From Kappaphycus alvarezii (lineage: Eukaryota; Rhodophyta; Florideophyceae; Gigartinales; Solieriaceae), in contig NADL03000528.1 in the NCBI GenBank assembly GCA_002205965.3, positions 614,195 through 678,194 of the forward strand: a stretch of DNA of 64,000 nt. Reading direction: 5' to 3'. Below are positions 42,851 through 55,790 of this stretch, one piece after another. Under the pieces are notes generated by a model. It did not search any database, was not told the origin of the DNA, and worked only from the letters and a program-made list of their open reading frames with translations. Made by a program: the position numbers and the translations under genes. Numbering within the stretch: position 1 is the stretch's first letter; each line of letters begins with the position of its first letter.

Positions 42851-45600
42851 TCAATTGCGGTCCCCCCCGACGTACTTCTTATCTTTACAACTGCGAGCGC
42901 TGATTGCTGTTGAGCAACTTCGAGCGTTAGCGATCTTGCTTATTTCTACATATATATTTTGCAAGAATTCCAAAAAAGCGGTACTGAACAGCAGGACGAG
43001 AATCGAGGACGTAGCACACAGCGGACGGAGGCAAATATTTTCGGCGGAGAACACTTTTGGCTGTGACAGTTCGCTTAAACTGAGGAACTATGATTGAATG
43101 GGCCAGTACGGCGTGACTAGTATCGGCAATTCTTGTTTCGCTATGACATGTCCCCAGCCATCGGATTCGACTTCAGAGGTGGGCTCCTAAAGTTATATTC
43201 TACTATTTAATCTCGAAAGAGAGCGTCTACGTCGAGGGAACCTGGAGACAAAATATCGCTAGTGAATCTCTTACCGTATGCGATCGATGCTTTCCGAAGT
43301 TGTCGATAGTTTTCGGTAAAGACTTGCAGAGACGCTGAAGCGGTTCGGTATTGATACTACAATTGCTGAGTTTCTGGCTACGTAAGACTCAATCGGTGAA
43401 GCGATTGAATGTCGAGGACAGATACTGCGATTCGATAGTAACCTCGAGCTTAGAATCAATTGGTATCACCAACGAATCCATCGCATTAAGGGGTTTGAAT
43501 TAGTTTTTATGCCGTTGAGTATGGATACCACTGCCTGATACTCGTCCCAAATCATTAGGCTAGTCCCATTATTTGGAAACGACGCGAACATGCGAATATT
43601 TTACGTCAAATGCAGTTACCCCAAATGATTTATTGGCTTGAATCAAAGTAAGGATAGTATAGTCCGCGAGCTTCCCAACATCTTTGCATCGCTTGCATTA
43701 GCCCCTATTCCAAAGTTTGCCTCTGTCCGATTCTTGTCGACGCATCTGGGTTTAGGGACAAAGGTATCTGTATAGTGGGGATATACATCTCGTCAGTATT
43801 TGTTGTGAGGTCCGTGCAGAAGCGCTTATATCGAAGAGCAGCATGTGGAAGTTTCACGCGTTTCCCTGTCTTACGCAAATTCTTCTTGTGAGAGTCCTAA
43901 GTTTAGGGAAGGTAGAACCGAGACAGGGGCATGTCGTGCGAGCATGAGACAGCTAAGCCTGCGAAGGGGCGTAGCAGCAGTATTCAGACTAGTCGAAGAT
44001 TGCGGCGTGCTTGGTTTAATATTTTACGTGAAATGAATCCCAATTTTTCCATCTATCGAGCAGCAATTGCAAATAATACACGTTCCATATCTATTGGAAA
44101 ACATAGGAGCCCTATTTCCCCGGTACCATCGCAGTAGCCATTGTTTTCCCTTTTCTAAAGACTTCACGCTGGAATTATTGAATAGATTTGTTTCCGGTGC
44201 TCCTTGAGGGGTGAAGGACGAATCAGAGCCACCAAGAAATCGAACATGTAGGGATAAATTAGAAGGTGGAGAACTTCCCAATAGTATTCAATGAAAAATC
44301 GCTTGGACTTTATAAAGTAAACTGGAGAGTGTCCATCCGCAAAGAAGTGCGTTGCAGCGAAAAAAGAGTTAATCAACCTTGAAAATAAACCTGTTTCGAA
44401 TAATGGGGTACAGGTGGAAGTTGTGGTAACACCTGGAGATATAGAATTGGATACATGCAGCATTAGAGCGAGGCTTTCAAAATTTTCGTCTTGACTGTAA
44501 TGTTTCGGAAGAGTGTCTATTGTAGACAAAGGTTGAATGAGAGCCTCTCCTTTCCGGCTGAGGCCATAAGGAAGGCGTTGGAGATTGAAACCCCTTCTAT
44601 TGAAAAGAAAAGACGGTAGAATTGGAAATTATTTCGTCGCTGCATATATGCAAAGCATCTGAAATTGCTGAGTCAAATAATTATCGGTCTTAAAGATGTA
44701 TGGGCATTTCATATGTTTACAATTTATTGCATAAACAGGACTATTTAGTGGTTTTTTCGTAGGCAATTAACCGTATTACGCAAACTATCAAGTTACTGTC
44801 AAGGTTGAAGATCTAAGCGTCTTCATTTTGAGTAGTTTGTGTGTCGTTGACAGCTTTAGGAAAGTATTTGGGCAGTGAAAAATACAGGACGCCTGTCTTT
44901 TAGCCACGAAGGCAGCTAACGGCTTAAAAGTAGGACCAGAAGCCAGAGAATATGAAGAGGCGGCGCTCTCACGCCCTGCAGCAGGAGTGTCAGATGGCCT
45001 GACGGAAGTCTTAAGCAAGCTGAAATTCTCCGAGAGCTGGTTTTCGATGCCGTTAATCTTGTTCTCGGGGCTTTGTATTCAGAAGAGTTGGCATAGGACA
45101 TGGTCTGTGTTGAAGTGAGATGGCTGACCTAGACTGATATTTTCGGAGCTGATTCGGGGGATGAGAAAAATTGATGAATTATCACAAGAGAGTATTGACA
45201 ATTCTCTAGTTCAATAAATGAAGAAAAATAAGCATTGCGGATGATTCACTGGTTAGCATGGGCTATCAGCTATTTTCCAGTTGGTTAAAAAGCACTATAG
45301 TTTTTATTGTAGATCTTCACACATTTTTCGAATGAGAATGCATAGGAGTCATTACTTTTGCCCCATTCACAGTAAAGCAACCCCATTGAATCCCCAGATT
45401 CGAGCAGTAAGAGGGCTACTTCCCAAGATGGGGATCTTTTTGCAGAAATGAACTTAATTTTGTGATCCATATCGGCTGCGAGAAGTGCCCTCAAACTCTG
45501 GATGAAGGCTTTCTCGACCATGAGGTCTTTCAAGAACTCTAGCTCCCTGCGAAACTGCAAGACCCTAGAAAAACATCGCTGTGAATAGACTTCCCATCGC
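42851..45600. other. Coding-like but unrecognised remnants
   Basis: Minus-strand frames of 60-121 codons (43,271-43,459; 44,164-44,529; 44,788-45,018; 45,285-45,560) with mixed codon content suggest an old decayed element. The frame 44,164-44,529 contains SNSISPGVTTTSTCTPLFET, loosely like the region around a Copia-type protease, but no catalytic motif can be shown. Function and family are unknown. Confidence 0.25.
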
Positions 45601-48600
45601 CGTGCGGCATCTCTGCCTACAATTTTCTGTGGTCCAACGCCTCTGCTAGAACGCTTAAGCGCTTTACCATACTACCTTCTTTACAAGCTCTCAATACGTA
45701 CGAAGACTTTCTAATCGCTTGGTGACCGTTGTCCATTTCATGACCGCAATATTAAGAGGTTTCGTTCAGTTTTTTTGCTCTATCCACACAATTTCACAAG
45801 AGAACTGACAAATTCAACTAAGGAAACGGCACAGGAACTCTTACCAGTTGGAGATAGCCGAAGAAAAGCATTTCGGTGGTTTCTAAGAGTACCATGTGCT
45901 AAAAGTCCATTTACCGTGTACTACGTCCCGGCCTGAAGGGACAAATCGACGCAAAGGATTTCTCTACCTGGTTTCAAAATTACTTTCAAGTACTATTTTT
46001 CGCTCCAAAAACCCCATAAACAAAGAGAAAGTGCCCGGAAACACTCAACGTCTTCGGCGAACACCTCATTCATTGCTTTCACGGACTATATAGGATTGGC
46101 TTTCACCACCGCCAAGTGACAATTCTAATGTCTTATTTGGTAAAATTCGCTCAGCCTCCATTCATAGAGCCTTGATCTAACGGATAACATCCCTCGCAGC
46201 AGGATATCAGAGCAATTTGGAGATGAGGGGTAACAGAATTCTTCGAAGTCACATTACTGAACCCGATTGCCCCTTCAAACTGTAGCATTAATGTCCTTGA
46301 CCCTTGGAGGGTGGAATAGCTATGCTCGCAAATTTGCAAGTCCGTTAGCCCCTGCGATTGCTTTGCGAGCTAGAATGCCCTAAAGAGAGGTATGGAGTGC
46401 ATTTTCCCACAGGGATTCAGCGCAGTTGGTACAGAATAATGCAAATTGCCTTCTCATAGGTACTAGTGTCGATATATCAATCCACGAAGAATAGGTCTAC
46501 TTGAATGTAAATGATGGTGTCGATAAATGCTGGTATTTGGTGAGATATCATGTTCTAATGGTGTAAAGGCATCATATGAGTTATTCTGCTTTGAATGAGG
46601 AGTACCGCTTTGAATGAGTTCGATAGCATTTTTAGTTTCCATCTTTTGGATTACCATTGACTGGCTTTGGAAAATACCTCAACAAAAAAGAACACACGAG
46701 ATTCCCGACTCCTAAAACGCACGGTTAAGATGGTTCAATCCCTTTAAAGTTTTGAATGCTGCTAAATAATCCAATTATCAAGAGTTAATCACCACGAAAT
46801 CCAGGTCCTGAATTGTCCCAGAATCGATATCCACTCATAGGGAGCGACACCCCGACAAATTTGAGATTCGAAAAGACATGAACAAGGGCGTGACTGTGAG
46901 CATCACGAAGACCTTCTATCGGGTGCGATATGTACCCATGCAAAGAAATATCACTGCGAATTTTTTATCCAACGCAGCATTCCTGACGGCTGGCCTCACG
47001 CCAGTCCTGCACGGCATTCTCCCTCCTTCCGTCTCGCATGCTTAGAACAGAGTTGTGGTGGGCATATAAAAAATACCTTCACTAAGTCCAAGGAATATTG
47101 GATGTATCCAAAATGAAAATGTAGGCAAGGAACTGGTACTTGAAAAAAGAAGTATTGGAAGTTTAGGTACCCATATTTCACCACAAATAATTAAAATAAA
47201 ATGGGCATGGAGGACCAAAGTACAGTAATCGTTTACCAGAGGCAAGTAAAAAAAATGACTGGGCAAGTGCAAACCATAACTAAATACATGTACGGGTTAC
47301 TTTTAAATACAGTCAAAAACGAGACATGCACATGTACTTGTACCAAACCACGAGGCCTTATTTCCTACTTGGAACGACTGGTAACTCACAGGATCAAGCT
47401 TCTTGTTCGATTCCAATATGTACACGCTAAAAGCACTCGACCACACGTGTGGGTCAGAGGAAAGATTGTTTTTGTCTGGAGTCTGATTCTAGACTAATGA
47501 TTCATACCGGATTCATTGGAATCTATATATTCTCCACCATAGCAGTGGGAATAGCTTTGCTAGCTGAGATTTCAATATGCCAAGATTGGTCACGAGATGT
47601 CAAACATTAGATTAAATGGACAATCAGCAACACCGGGAACTATTCAATATGGATTCTACTGGCGGCTAGGCGCATATTCTCATTCTTCCTCCAAAGATCA
47701 AACTCCATCTTCATGCTTTCTACTAGGCTAAAAGTTGCCAAAATTTTCAACTGGTTTAAAACCGCCGTTCCCTTATGAAAGATTGAATAGTTCTCGACAA
47801 TCGAAATCTGATTGTTAATAGATTCTGTTGAATTATGATTACGAAGAGGGCTGCAAATCCTTCCCGTCATGTAAAGGACATGTACATTGTCAATCTGGGT
47901 GGCATAAATTCCAAGAAAGGAATGACAAAGCTTTGAAACAGTAGGAACAGTAGGAATCATATAATATCTCCCTTGAATCCAATGAAATTTCTTATATTTC
48001 TCGGAGAACGATTACAACCTAAAAATACGCAGCTAAGCTCGCATTAAGTCAACCCTATTCGTATTCCCAGCTTCTGATTCCATGTTCACAAAACAGTACT
48101 CAACTTTTTCATTGTTTTCTGATTGTTTTGAAATTTTTGAAACTTAGATCACAATTTCACATGAATTAGTTGACTATTTATTTGCGTTTATCAAGAGTGG
48201 GATGATTTAGTTTTCGTTACAAATCTTCGCAATGATTCCAACTCGGGTCAGATCGGACTTGTGCAACGTCATCAATATCGACTTAATATCTTTCAGCGCA
48301 GGGTCAAACATGACAGATATATAGTGATGATTATATATACCGCCCAAATCTTAAACTTAGTGGAAAGAAAGCAACAGCTCTTAGACTTTTTTACAAACTG
48401 CAGATGACATCTTCCATTTCAGCACTTTAAGTTGTGCATCTAAATCACCACTTGCGACTGAATGGATAGTTTGGCAGTTCATCTTAAATTCTTGGTACGC
48501 GGAACCCAGTTATTTGATTTAATCACTAGAAAAAAACAACTTTGTCTGACTTTTCAGAGTCAGAAAAACCAAAAACTGTAGAAAATCAGCCAAGCGTTGA

Positions 48601-51094
48601 ACAAAATCCAGAGTTATTTCTGTTGGGACGTGTTTCCTAAGGCTTGGACCATGCTAAGAAGCATTTTTCCATAAAATATTTGTTTCTCAACATCATTCTT
48701 ATCATTAAAAATACGCTAACAAAGCTTGACTTGAAAGATGTGGGCATCAGTCTTTCAGGTTTTCCTTCTTGTTTACATGCCTCACACCAAGCCTTTCTTC
48801 CTTCCGCAGATTTTTGGTCCATGCGATAAAACTCTGAAGAGATTTCAGAATCGTAGTAAACGATGTAAGAGGCATACCGCCGCAAAAATCCTTAGACACT
48901 TCTGTACTGCATGCACTTGCTACGATGTGTGCAAAACAGGGATGATTAAAAGAGACGAATATACGAATTTTACGGAAGCTTCAAACGAAGATATAGCACA
49001 CAACGAAGTTTCTCAGGTTTTAAGATTGGAAACAACATTCTTGAATGTGGAAACTTTAGTTGTAAGGTCTTATTTATCTAATTAATCGAAAAGCATGATA
49101 TTCAACTCTTGACCGCTCTTGTTGCTTAATTAGTAAATTTAGTCGAGATGAACTTGCACATGCTCTTATTTTGTGATTATTTTATGGTCAACAAGGCCAA
49201 AATATCCTTACACTCTCTGCTCGTCCAAAGATCGAGTTATATATAAACTGAATCCAGGAACGAAAGCCTCGATCTGACCATGTTTTCCGCAAATTCTCTG
49301 CTGTACGATGGAAGTGTTTTCTGGTTGGAACATTTCGTATTTGGAATATAGACCCTCTGATTAATGCTTTAAATGGAAGTAAATCTGGAAATTCAACAAA
49401 CGAAAGGGATTAACCTGCTCTGGTCAACGACAGCACAAGATTATTTTTGATTTCTTTAGTTGTCTTGGATGATTTTTTGCACTTATAATGAGTCGTGAGC
49501 ACATTATACAAATTATTATGCTTCTTGCTTGGGCTTTGCTCGGGTTTGGAATTTACCACCTTGAACTGCTCCACCCATTTGGAATTATGTTCTTTCAGAT
49601 GACGACGGAAATAGTTATTTAATACATTTTTCTCGAATGTTAATAGCCCTTTTATTTCTCTCTTGTTTATAGCTGTAGCTGTTTTTTTCAGGTTAGCTTA
49701 CGATACGGGAATACTTTGAGTTTCCCAGCGGCTTGCAAAGCACCTACAAAAGTATTTTCTTCCTGAAATTTACGTTACACTTCCAAGTGCCTTTCGCATT
49801 TTCCAAAATTTTCGATGAGTTTGCCTATGTATGTGTCACTTGGAGTTCTTTTTTTCGGCTGTCTGCGGATTGGCGGAAGTTGTTAACTCAGAGTGAGAAT
49901 TTTCGTTTACCATTTTTTCTCGTTGGTCGCTGCGCATCGCTTCGCTATACTGTAATTTCCTGGCTCCTGTCGTGCTTCTATGATGCTGTACAGTACTAGT
50001 GGCTAAAACAAAGACAAAAGTGTAAGATAGTGGACCTAGTGGACCCCCATCACACATTATAGTGTTACAGGACCACTACTGTAATGCATGCTTGGGTACC
50101 CTACTGCGGTACATAATTCGGACCAGCACAGTGCCCTACATTTCCCCCTGATCTGTAATAACGAACATTCCGATGAAATGTATTGTAACAAACAGACTTT
50201 TTGGTTTTCGCGAAGTCAAGACCGAAGGCTTCTCACTTGTGACTGGTACAATGGTAATATTGTAGTTTATCAATTGGTTGAAAAATGTGTGCCAAATCTA
50301 ATGGTACAACTCCAGTTACATAGAAGCTCATTTCCAATGTACTACAGTACAACTGTAATACCACAAATATAATTTTATGGAACAAGTGCATGCGCCATGC
50401 ACTTTTTCATGTACTTGCGTACGTACCCGTTCAATGACACGTATAACCCAGCCCTGGCTTAGACCCACCCAGCACTGCCCCGGAGAGAAGCCGCTTCACA
50501 TCCTTAATCAGTAAAATATCCAACTTCTCCCGCCACTTGTAGTAACTTTATGGAATTAGTAACAAGGATCCAGAGCAGGAACCGATTTTTTTGCTACCCA
50601 CTTTCTAAGCTGATTGTTAGCATCTGTTAATTGCTCTGATATGCGCGAAACTATAGCTTTAGCAAAGGGAGATCATTTCGTGTAACTAATTGCGCGTGCG
50701 GATAACTTCGAATGATGTTTTGAACGACTTAAACTAATTTTATTTCATTAATGGATGATAATATTACGATATTAGTATTAAAAGTGTCCGCTGCAAGATT
50801 TGATTATAATGTTAGCTGAGAGCTAGCCAGGTGGTCCCGAAAAGATTTTTATTTATTTTTTCTTATTGTACTCTGTTAAACCGATTATATAGATAATATC
50901 TGATTGGCTTGTTCACTTCGATCCGGTTTTCGGCAAAATTGGATTGATAGACATCATTTATGCGAGGAACGGTCTTCAGAAAATGTCAGTGATTAACTCT
51001 AAAGAAATATTTTCTAAATTCCATTGATAAGAGGTAAAGATGCCGTTATATGTATTTATTTATGTTAGGAGTGATAGAGATAAATCAGTGGGGG
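45601..51094. other. AT-rich region without recognisable genes
   Basis: All frames are short and unmatched (for example 47,201-47,497 plus, 47,640-47,960 minus, 48,738-49,085 plus). No LTR ends, transposase blocks or RNA genes were seen on either strand. Confidence 0.45.
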
Positions 51095-52505
51095 ATGATA
51101 TTTCATAGCCAATTATCCTAAAACAGATTTTTTGGAAGCAAAAAGAGTTCTATAGACTTATGATTGCAGAAAAAGATTAATTGAATAAGGATTGAGGAAC
51201 AAGGGGCTAAAAGTTATTGTAGAAGGGACAGGGTCTACCAAATAAGCTCTGGAACTAGCGTTAAATAAATGGTTACTAGGGTAGAAGTTGACTTTCGACC
51301 TCTAAAATACTTGTATCTACACTCAAGTTGTCTCTTAACTTACTTCTGTTGTCCTAGAGGAGGTAATTTACTTATTTTATATAAAATTTTGGGCCAAGCC
51401 TAAGGTCTCAAACAAATGTGCAAAATACCCTAAACTCATTAAAAGTAATCTTGTGAAAGAGAAGTACTAAAAGTTGATACTATCAGGATAAATATATAGA
51501 GATCCTCCTTAAAAATTTCATTATCTAAGTCAGAGCCGATCAATTCTTCCAAAATAGTCCATGCCACCAATGCAGTCCCCACAAATTCTGTCGAACGGCC
51601 CAAAATGATACATAGCATCCTCAGACATATCAAGGCCCTTCAAATGTCCCTACAAAGCCTCGACCTTCTCTCCATGCGCAGCGTAGAAGTGCGAGATTAC
51701 GGTCACACTCTCTCTCTCCCTTCCGTCATCTACAGAAACATCACCACGGGTGTACACCACGGCTTCCACTGTTACACTCAATCTTCCTCCTATAACTATC
51801 CTTTCACATCCATCTCAGTCTACTCCAGCTCCTCTGCCTCTTCTTTCTGTTCCTCTCTCTTTCTGTTCCTCTCTCTTTCTTTTCGATCAAATGACCACAC
51901 ATTCACTCTTTAACGCGTTCCTAGTCCATTTTTCTGCAATACCCCTCGTATTCTGTTAGCTCATTGGCCTTCAAGGCCATGTCATTGATGTGAAGTGGGG
52001 CTCTCGATGACTTTTGGATGGGTAGGAGACGGGCAGAGGTTGGTCATGTTGAGGACATAGGGGATGAGCCGATGGAGTTGATGACACTAAGGTTTTTTTT
52101 CAACTATGTTACTACCGAAATTTAAATAGGATAAAGTCTTCGAAAACTCTCACGGCCTTGAGCGAAATAAAAAATTCGAGGCCATTTTTCGGCTTTGAAT
52201 TTGCATGCATTCAGATCAATAATAAAAAAACTGCTTGGTAAAATATCGGAACTTAATTTGGAGGTCTAAGGGCAGTACGAGTTGAAAGATGTCTTTTTGA
52301 AAGAGGGGAAACAAATATTCGAATAGAAAATTGAAAATGAAGTCATACAGTGAAATTGTATCATAAAGGAAAAGGAATATAGGATTTCTGTTTTATTGAA
52401 AGAAGAAATAAGACGATTGGTTTGAAAAAGAAGATTTTAAGAAGGGATATTGAGATGAAGGGAACAGGAATTTGCAGAAATGACTGGCTTTTTAAAAACA
52501 GAGTA
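51095..52505 (-). mobile_element. Long-LTR copy R3 (D family), probable solo LTR
   Basis: Minus-oriented copy of the 38.7-40.2-kb LTR. Shared blocks include AGACGGGCAGAGGTTGGTC, GGCTTTGAATTTGCATGCAT, AAAATATCGGAACTTAATT, CCCCACAAATTCTGTCGAAC and AAGGGACAGGGTCTACC. The acidic-ORF end is readable on the minus strand at 51,439-51,633 (WTILEELIGSDLDNEIFKED, then LYIFILIVS). No gag is visible on its inner side, so it is most likely a solo LTR. Boundaries are approximate. Confidence 0.55.
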
Positions 52506-52954
52506 GTCCTCAAACAATGTCATATGAAGTATTGTAGGTTATTCAGAGTGAAGAAAAAACCCTTCGTGACACGAAACGCTAGCAAGGAGTAAAGTAACAA
52601 TACACGAACAGATAGTATAACTCTGGTGCAGTAATATTCGGCTTTTCATGATTGAATTGACGCACAGACCGAAACGCGATATGTTTGGCACAGTCGTCGA
52701 TAAATTTTCGCGAACGGGTAAACAGAGCACCAAGTGTATCAAAAAAAGGGGGAGTAAAAGGACGCTGGATATGTGTGACGGATGTTTTTCGGTGGGCAGG
52801 AGGAGCACAGGTAAAAATTCTCTGCGAAAATTTACTTCAATGACTATCTTTAGTGCTTACTATATGTCCAGCTATAGGGCTAAGAACTAAAAGGATATTA
52901 CACGTCGCTCACGTGTAGTAGGGCTCGCAACAGAATCTAGGTTTTAATAGACGA
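52506..52954. other. Unassigned spacer
   Basis: Only short antisense-overlapping frames (52,539-52,808 minus, 52,648-52,890 plus). Nothing recognised. Confidence 0.4.
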
Positions 52955-53340
52955 TCACGATGTGAAACTTATGCGCTGATAAAGACTCCTGCTGATCATT
53001 CCTGTGGTTGTATTAAACTTCTCTGTGATATGCGGGATGTACTCAAGAGCAGAGTAAAGGCGGGAGATGGGGCACCCAAGGAATCTAAATCCAGGGCTTA
53101 AACTTGAAGTTTGGTGCCTGGATTGTATCGAAGTGACATTTTGCGCTTTAAGTCTTTGACTTAGTCTCGGTGAGCGATATCGGCGGCGGCAACAGCCATT
53201 TGTGCGACCCATGGGCGCACACCTTCTTAAAAAGGGGAGACAACGGTAGTTCATATTATATGGGACGGGCCTGTGGGACATTGGGCAGGGACGCGTATTG
53301 AACGAGAATGTTCGCAGGACGAATATTCGTTCCCAGGACA
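52955..53340 (-). mobile_element. Old LINE 3'-end fragment (copy 4a)
   Basis: Minus-strand pieces of the LINE endonuclease tail can be read in shifting frames: VVSPFKK, then FKPW-like and a C-terminal block IPHITEKFNTTTGMISRSLY with QRISF. These correspond to FIPRIARRCNTNAGVIRRRV and YQRLSC of copy 2. It is heavily decayed. Confidence 0.45.
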
Positions 53341-53433
53341 GGGAACGGGAGTGAGAAATTTTACTTTAATTAGTACCTATCGTGATAATCAAATTTCTCG
53401 GCATTTATATCAAGAGCACAGTGCATGAAACGA

Positions 53434-53660
53434 CTATTTAGCTAGCCAAATCCTAGCCGGATGGTCCATGTCGGCCGAGTGAAAAAGTGTGTGAGAGTCG
53501 ATGTCGTTCGCTAGAGACGACCAGATCGCGTAACTAATGCTCTTATAGATTCTAGTTCTGATGGCGCCAAATGATGTATAAAGCTTCTCCTCGATGCGCT
53601 GTAGGACATAATCTATGTATAGAAGAGTTACTAGAGAATTAGAATCCATGGAATGGAAAG
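53434..53660 (-). mobile_element. Old LINE 3'-end fragment (copy 4b)
   Basis: The frame 53,434-53,649 ends IRTRIYKSISYAIWSSLAND followed by SADMDHPARIW, matching the C-terminus of copies 2 and 3 (VYQRLSCVIWSSIA, then HAVR). Together with copy 4a it forms another head-to-tail pair of truncated ends, here much older. Confidence 0.5.
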
Positions 53661-53940
53661 CTAGCCGTTGTAAATCAAATTAGGTGCAGAATTAATCAAA
53701 CTTTACGGGGCGGCAGCTCCGGAAGAATTTAAATGGATTCAGTATCGACTGAATCCCACCCCAAACTCCAAATTTAAGGCGTTTCAGGTCAGGATATTAC
53801 CCAAGGACAGGAATCTTGAGTTCCATTTTTTATCGCTTTATTCCAAAAGCTACGCAATGGTACTCCAAAGGGAGGAAACTATAAATACTATCAAACTCAT
53901 TCAAAAGGGTACTACACAGTAAATCCATAAATACCCATAT
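53661..53940. other. Spacer before LINE copy 5
   Basis: No features recognised; it forms the insertion target of LINE copy 5. Confidence 0.4.
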
Positions 53941-54453
53941 GAACCAGTAAAGGTCTGATGCAACAAACACTCAGTCCCCTCTCCCAGTGGCGTATGACGT
54001 GACTGTATCATCCCCGTTCCAAGAGAGCTATAAGTCAATGGCAGCACGAGAAGCGCGAGCTGTCGCAAACGCGGCAGGAAAGCGGAAGAAGAGAGACTTA
54101 GCTACGAAAGTGGCAGCGATTCCAGGCGAGGCAATGGCGGGAAGATCAAGGCTAGGATGGGATTTTGTACCACTACCCTTCGACTCGTTAGGAACACCCT
54201 CTTTACAAACATCCAAGGTTATAGAGACATACGCGGCAGCAGTAGCGTCTCGTAGCGGATGCTCTACTGGGGGAGTGAAGACTCGCCTGTATCAGAAGCT
54301 TAGCCACTCAATCTGGTGAACATGTGCAGCATCCGTAATTTGTCGCGCACCGCAACACGCAGAGCTTAGTCACCCAATTCCAACTTAATTTTAAGTACTT
54401 TGCAACGTTGCAAATTTGGACTGTACACCAATGATAAAAGAAGAACCAGTAAA
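53941..54453 (+). mobile_element. Recent 5'-truncated LINE insertion (copy 5) with target duplication
   Basis: The body 53,952-54,442 is nearly identical to copy 1 (minus, 11.4-12.1 kb) but starts even later, inside the endonuclease domain (GGTCTGATGCAACAAACAC). The frame 53,987-54,319 reads VAYDVTVSSPFQESYKSMAA and GWDFVPLPFDSLGTP; a TCA-to-TGA change ends it early compared with copy 1. The 11-bp direct repeat GAACCAGTAAA flanks it at 53,941-53,951 and 54,443-54,453 (the last two A could be shared with the element). This is the expected product of target-primed reverse transcription and fixes the LINE 3' end. Confidence 0.85.
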
Positions 54454-55790
54454 ATTGTTCCAACATGATATGCCGCCAAATACCAGCGTCCATACAGACC
54501 ATCATTTACAATCATTTGGACTCACCCTTCATGTTCTCATATCTCGAAACTAGTGCCTTCGAGAAGGCAACTGGCTTCATTTTGCACCTAATCCACCGCA
54601 TTTCACATGAAACGGCGCTTTATTGCCTCTTTCTCGGGTACCCTTGCCCGCGAAGCAATGGAAGAGGCCAAAAGACTTGCAAATTTGGGAGCATCCGGAT
54701 GCTATGTGCCAACGGTCGAGATCTGCGATGTTACAAAGCGATTTTAACAGATATGGATCGCGAATGAAGCACCCAAAAAGGATTTACTTCCCGTTTTTGG
54801 TCTGTTTCACCTGCCTTTCTAGGCACCGAGCCAGGGTCAGAATCCGAACAGGCATTATGGTGTTGATTGACGTGAAGTCGGAGGAGTCCAGTCCCCCTTG
54901 AACACCTAAAGCCTTTATGTACGGCCGAATCCTGTCAATTTTTTGCGGCGGTTCCAGAATCGGACGACTGGTGGCATAGAACAGATCGCCGGCAAACAAA
55001 TCTTCCTGAGAATCATGCCTCCATCCCCGAGTCGAGCCAAAGTCGCAGACCAAGGCTTGATCCCTATACACATCCATGTGTATCTTACATAAATTTTAAG
55101 GCAGTGAAAATCTGTAGCGAAGAGCGGGACTCGGCAATAGTACTGGAACCACGCCTTGTAGTTTCTGTCGACGATATAAGTTCCCTTTCCTGGGGTGGTC
55201 TGACAGTACAGCCATTCATTCAAGCAAGCGACCGCCAAAGATGCTTCAAACCCTTTCGTCTCATCTTCTTCCTTGTCTTAGCTGTCAAAAAACAGGAAAT
55301 CCGGAGGATTTACAAGCTGCTCCTGGCAGAAAAAACTAGACAAGGCAATCGCCGTCAGCGGGATGACGAATTACTCGGGTACTTAGCCCTCCCACGTTTC
55401 TTGGGCCTCCACTGCAGTAGTGTAGAACGGTAGAGCATTGTTATACAGCAAGTGGAGCATCTGCGCACAGAGGGAGGGGATAAGGGACACGGAGGCAAGA
55501 AAAGGCCGCGGAGACGTTTTCACAGATGAACGAAGTCCAATCCGAAACCTGGGCTCTTTCTTGCGTGACCTCTTGATAGGCAACTTGATTTGCTTGAAAA
55601 AACCTTATTAGGAACACTCATAGTGATTTTTCTAAGTATTTTTCAAACAATTTCATCAAAAGCCTCGTCCCCAGCCTTTGTAGCCTGCGGAGGAACCGTT
55701 CGTAGCAAATGACTGACCTTAGATAAGTAGAAGCAATCTATAAGAAGATGGCTAGATACCTGGGTGTCTTGGAGCTTCGTGAGTTCCTCG
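54454..55790. other. Coding-like region of unknown origin
   Basis: Minus-strand frames of about 97-107 codons (54,784-55,077 and 54,915-55,238) overlap and look protein-like, for example LNEWLYCQTTPGKGTYIVDR and FAGDLFYATSRPILEPPQKI. They match no family I recognise. A transposase or LINE 5' part is possible. No complete frame is present. Confidence 0.25.

Noticed and set aside
44164..44529. Copia-type protease or capsid gene
   Set aside because: Only a loose resemblance; no D-S/T-G, zinc knuckle or integrase motif can be shown nearby.
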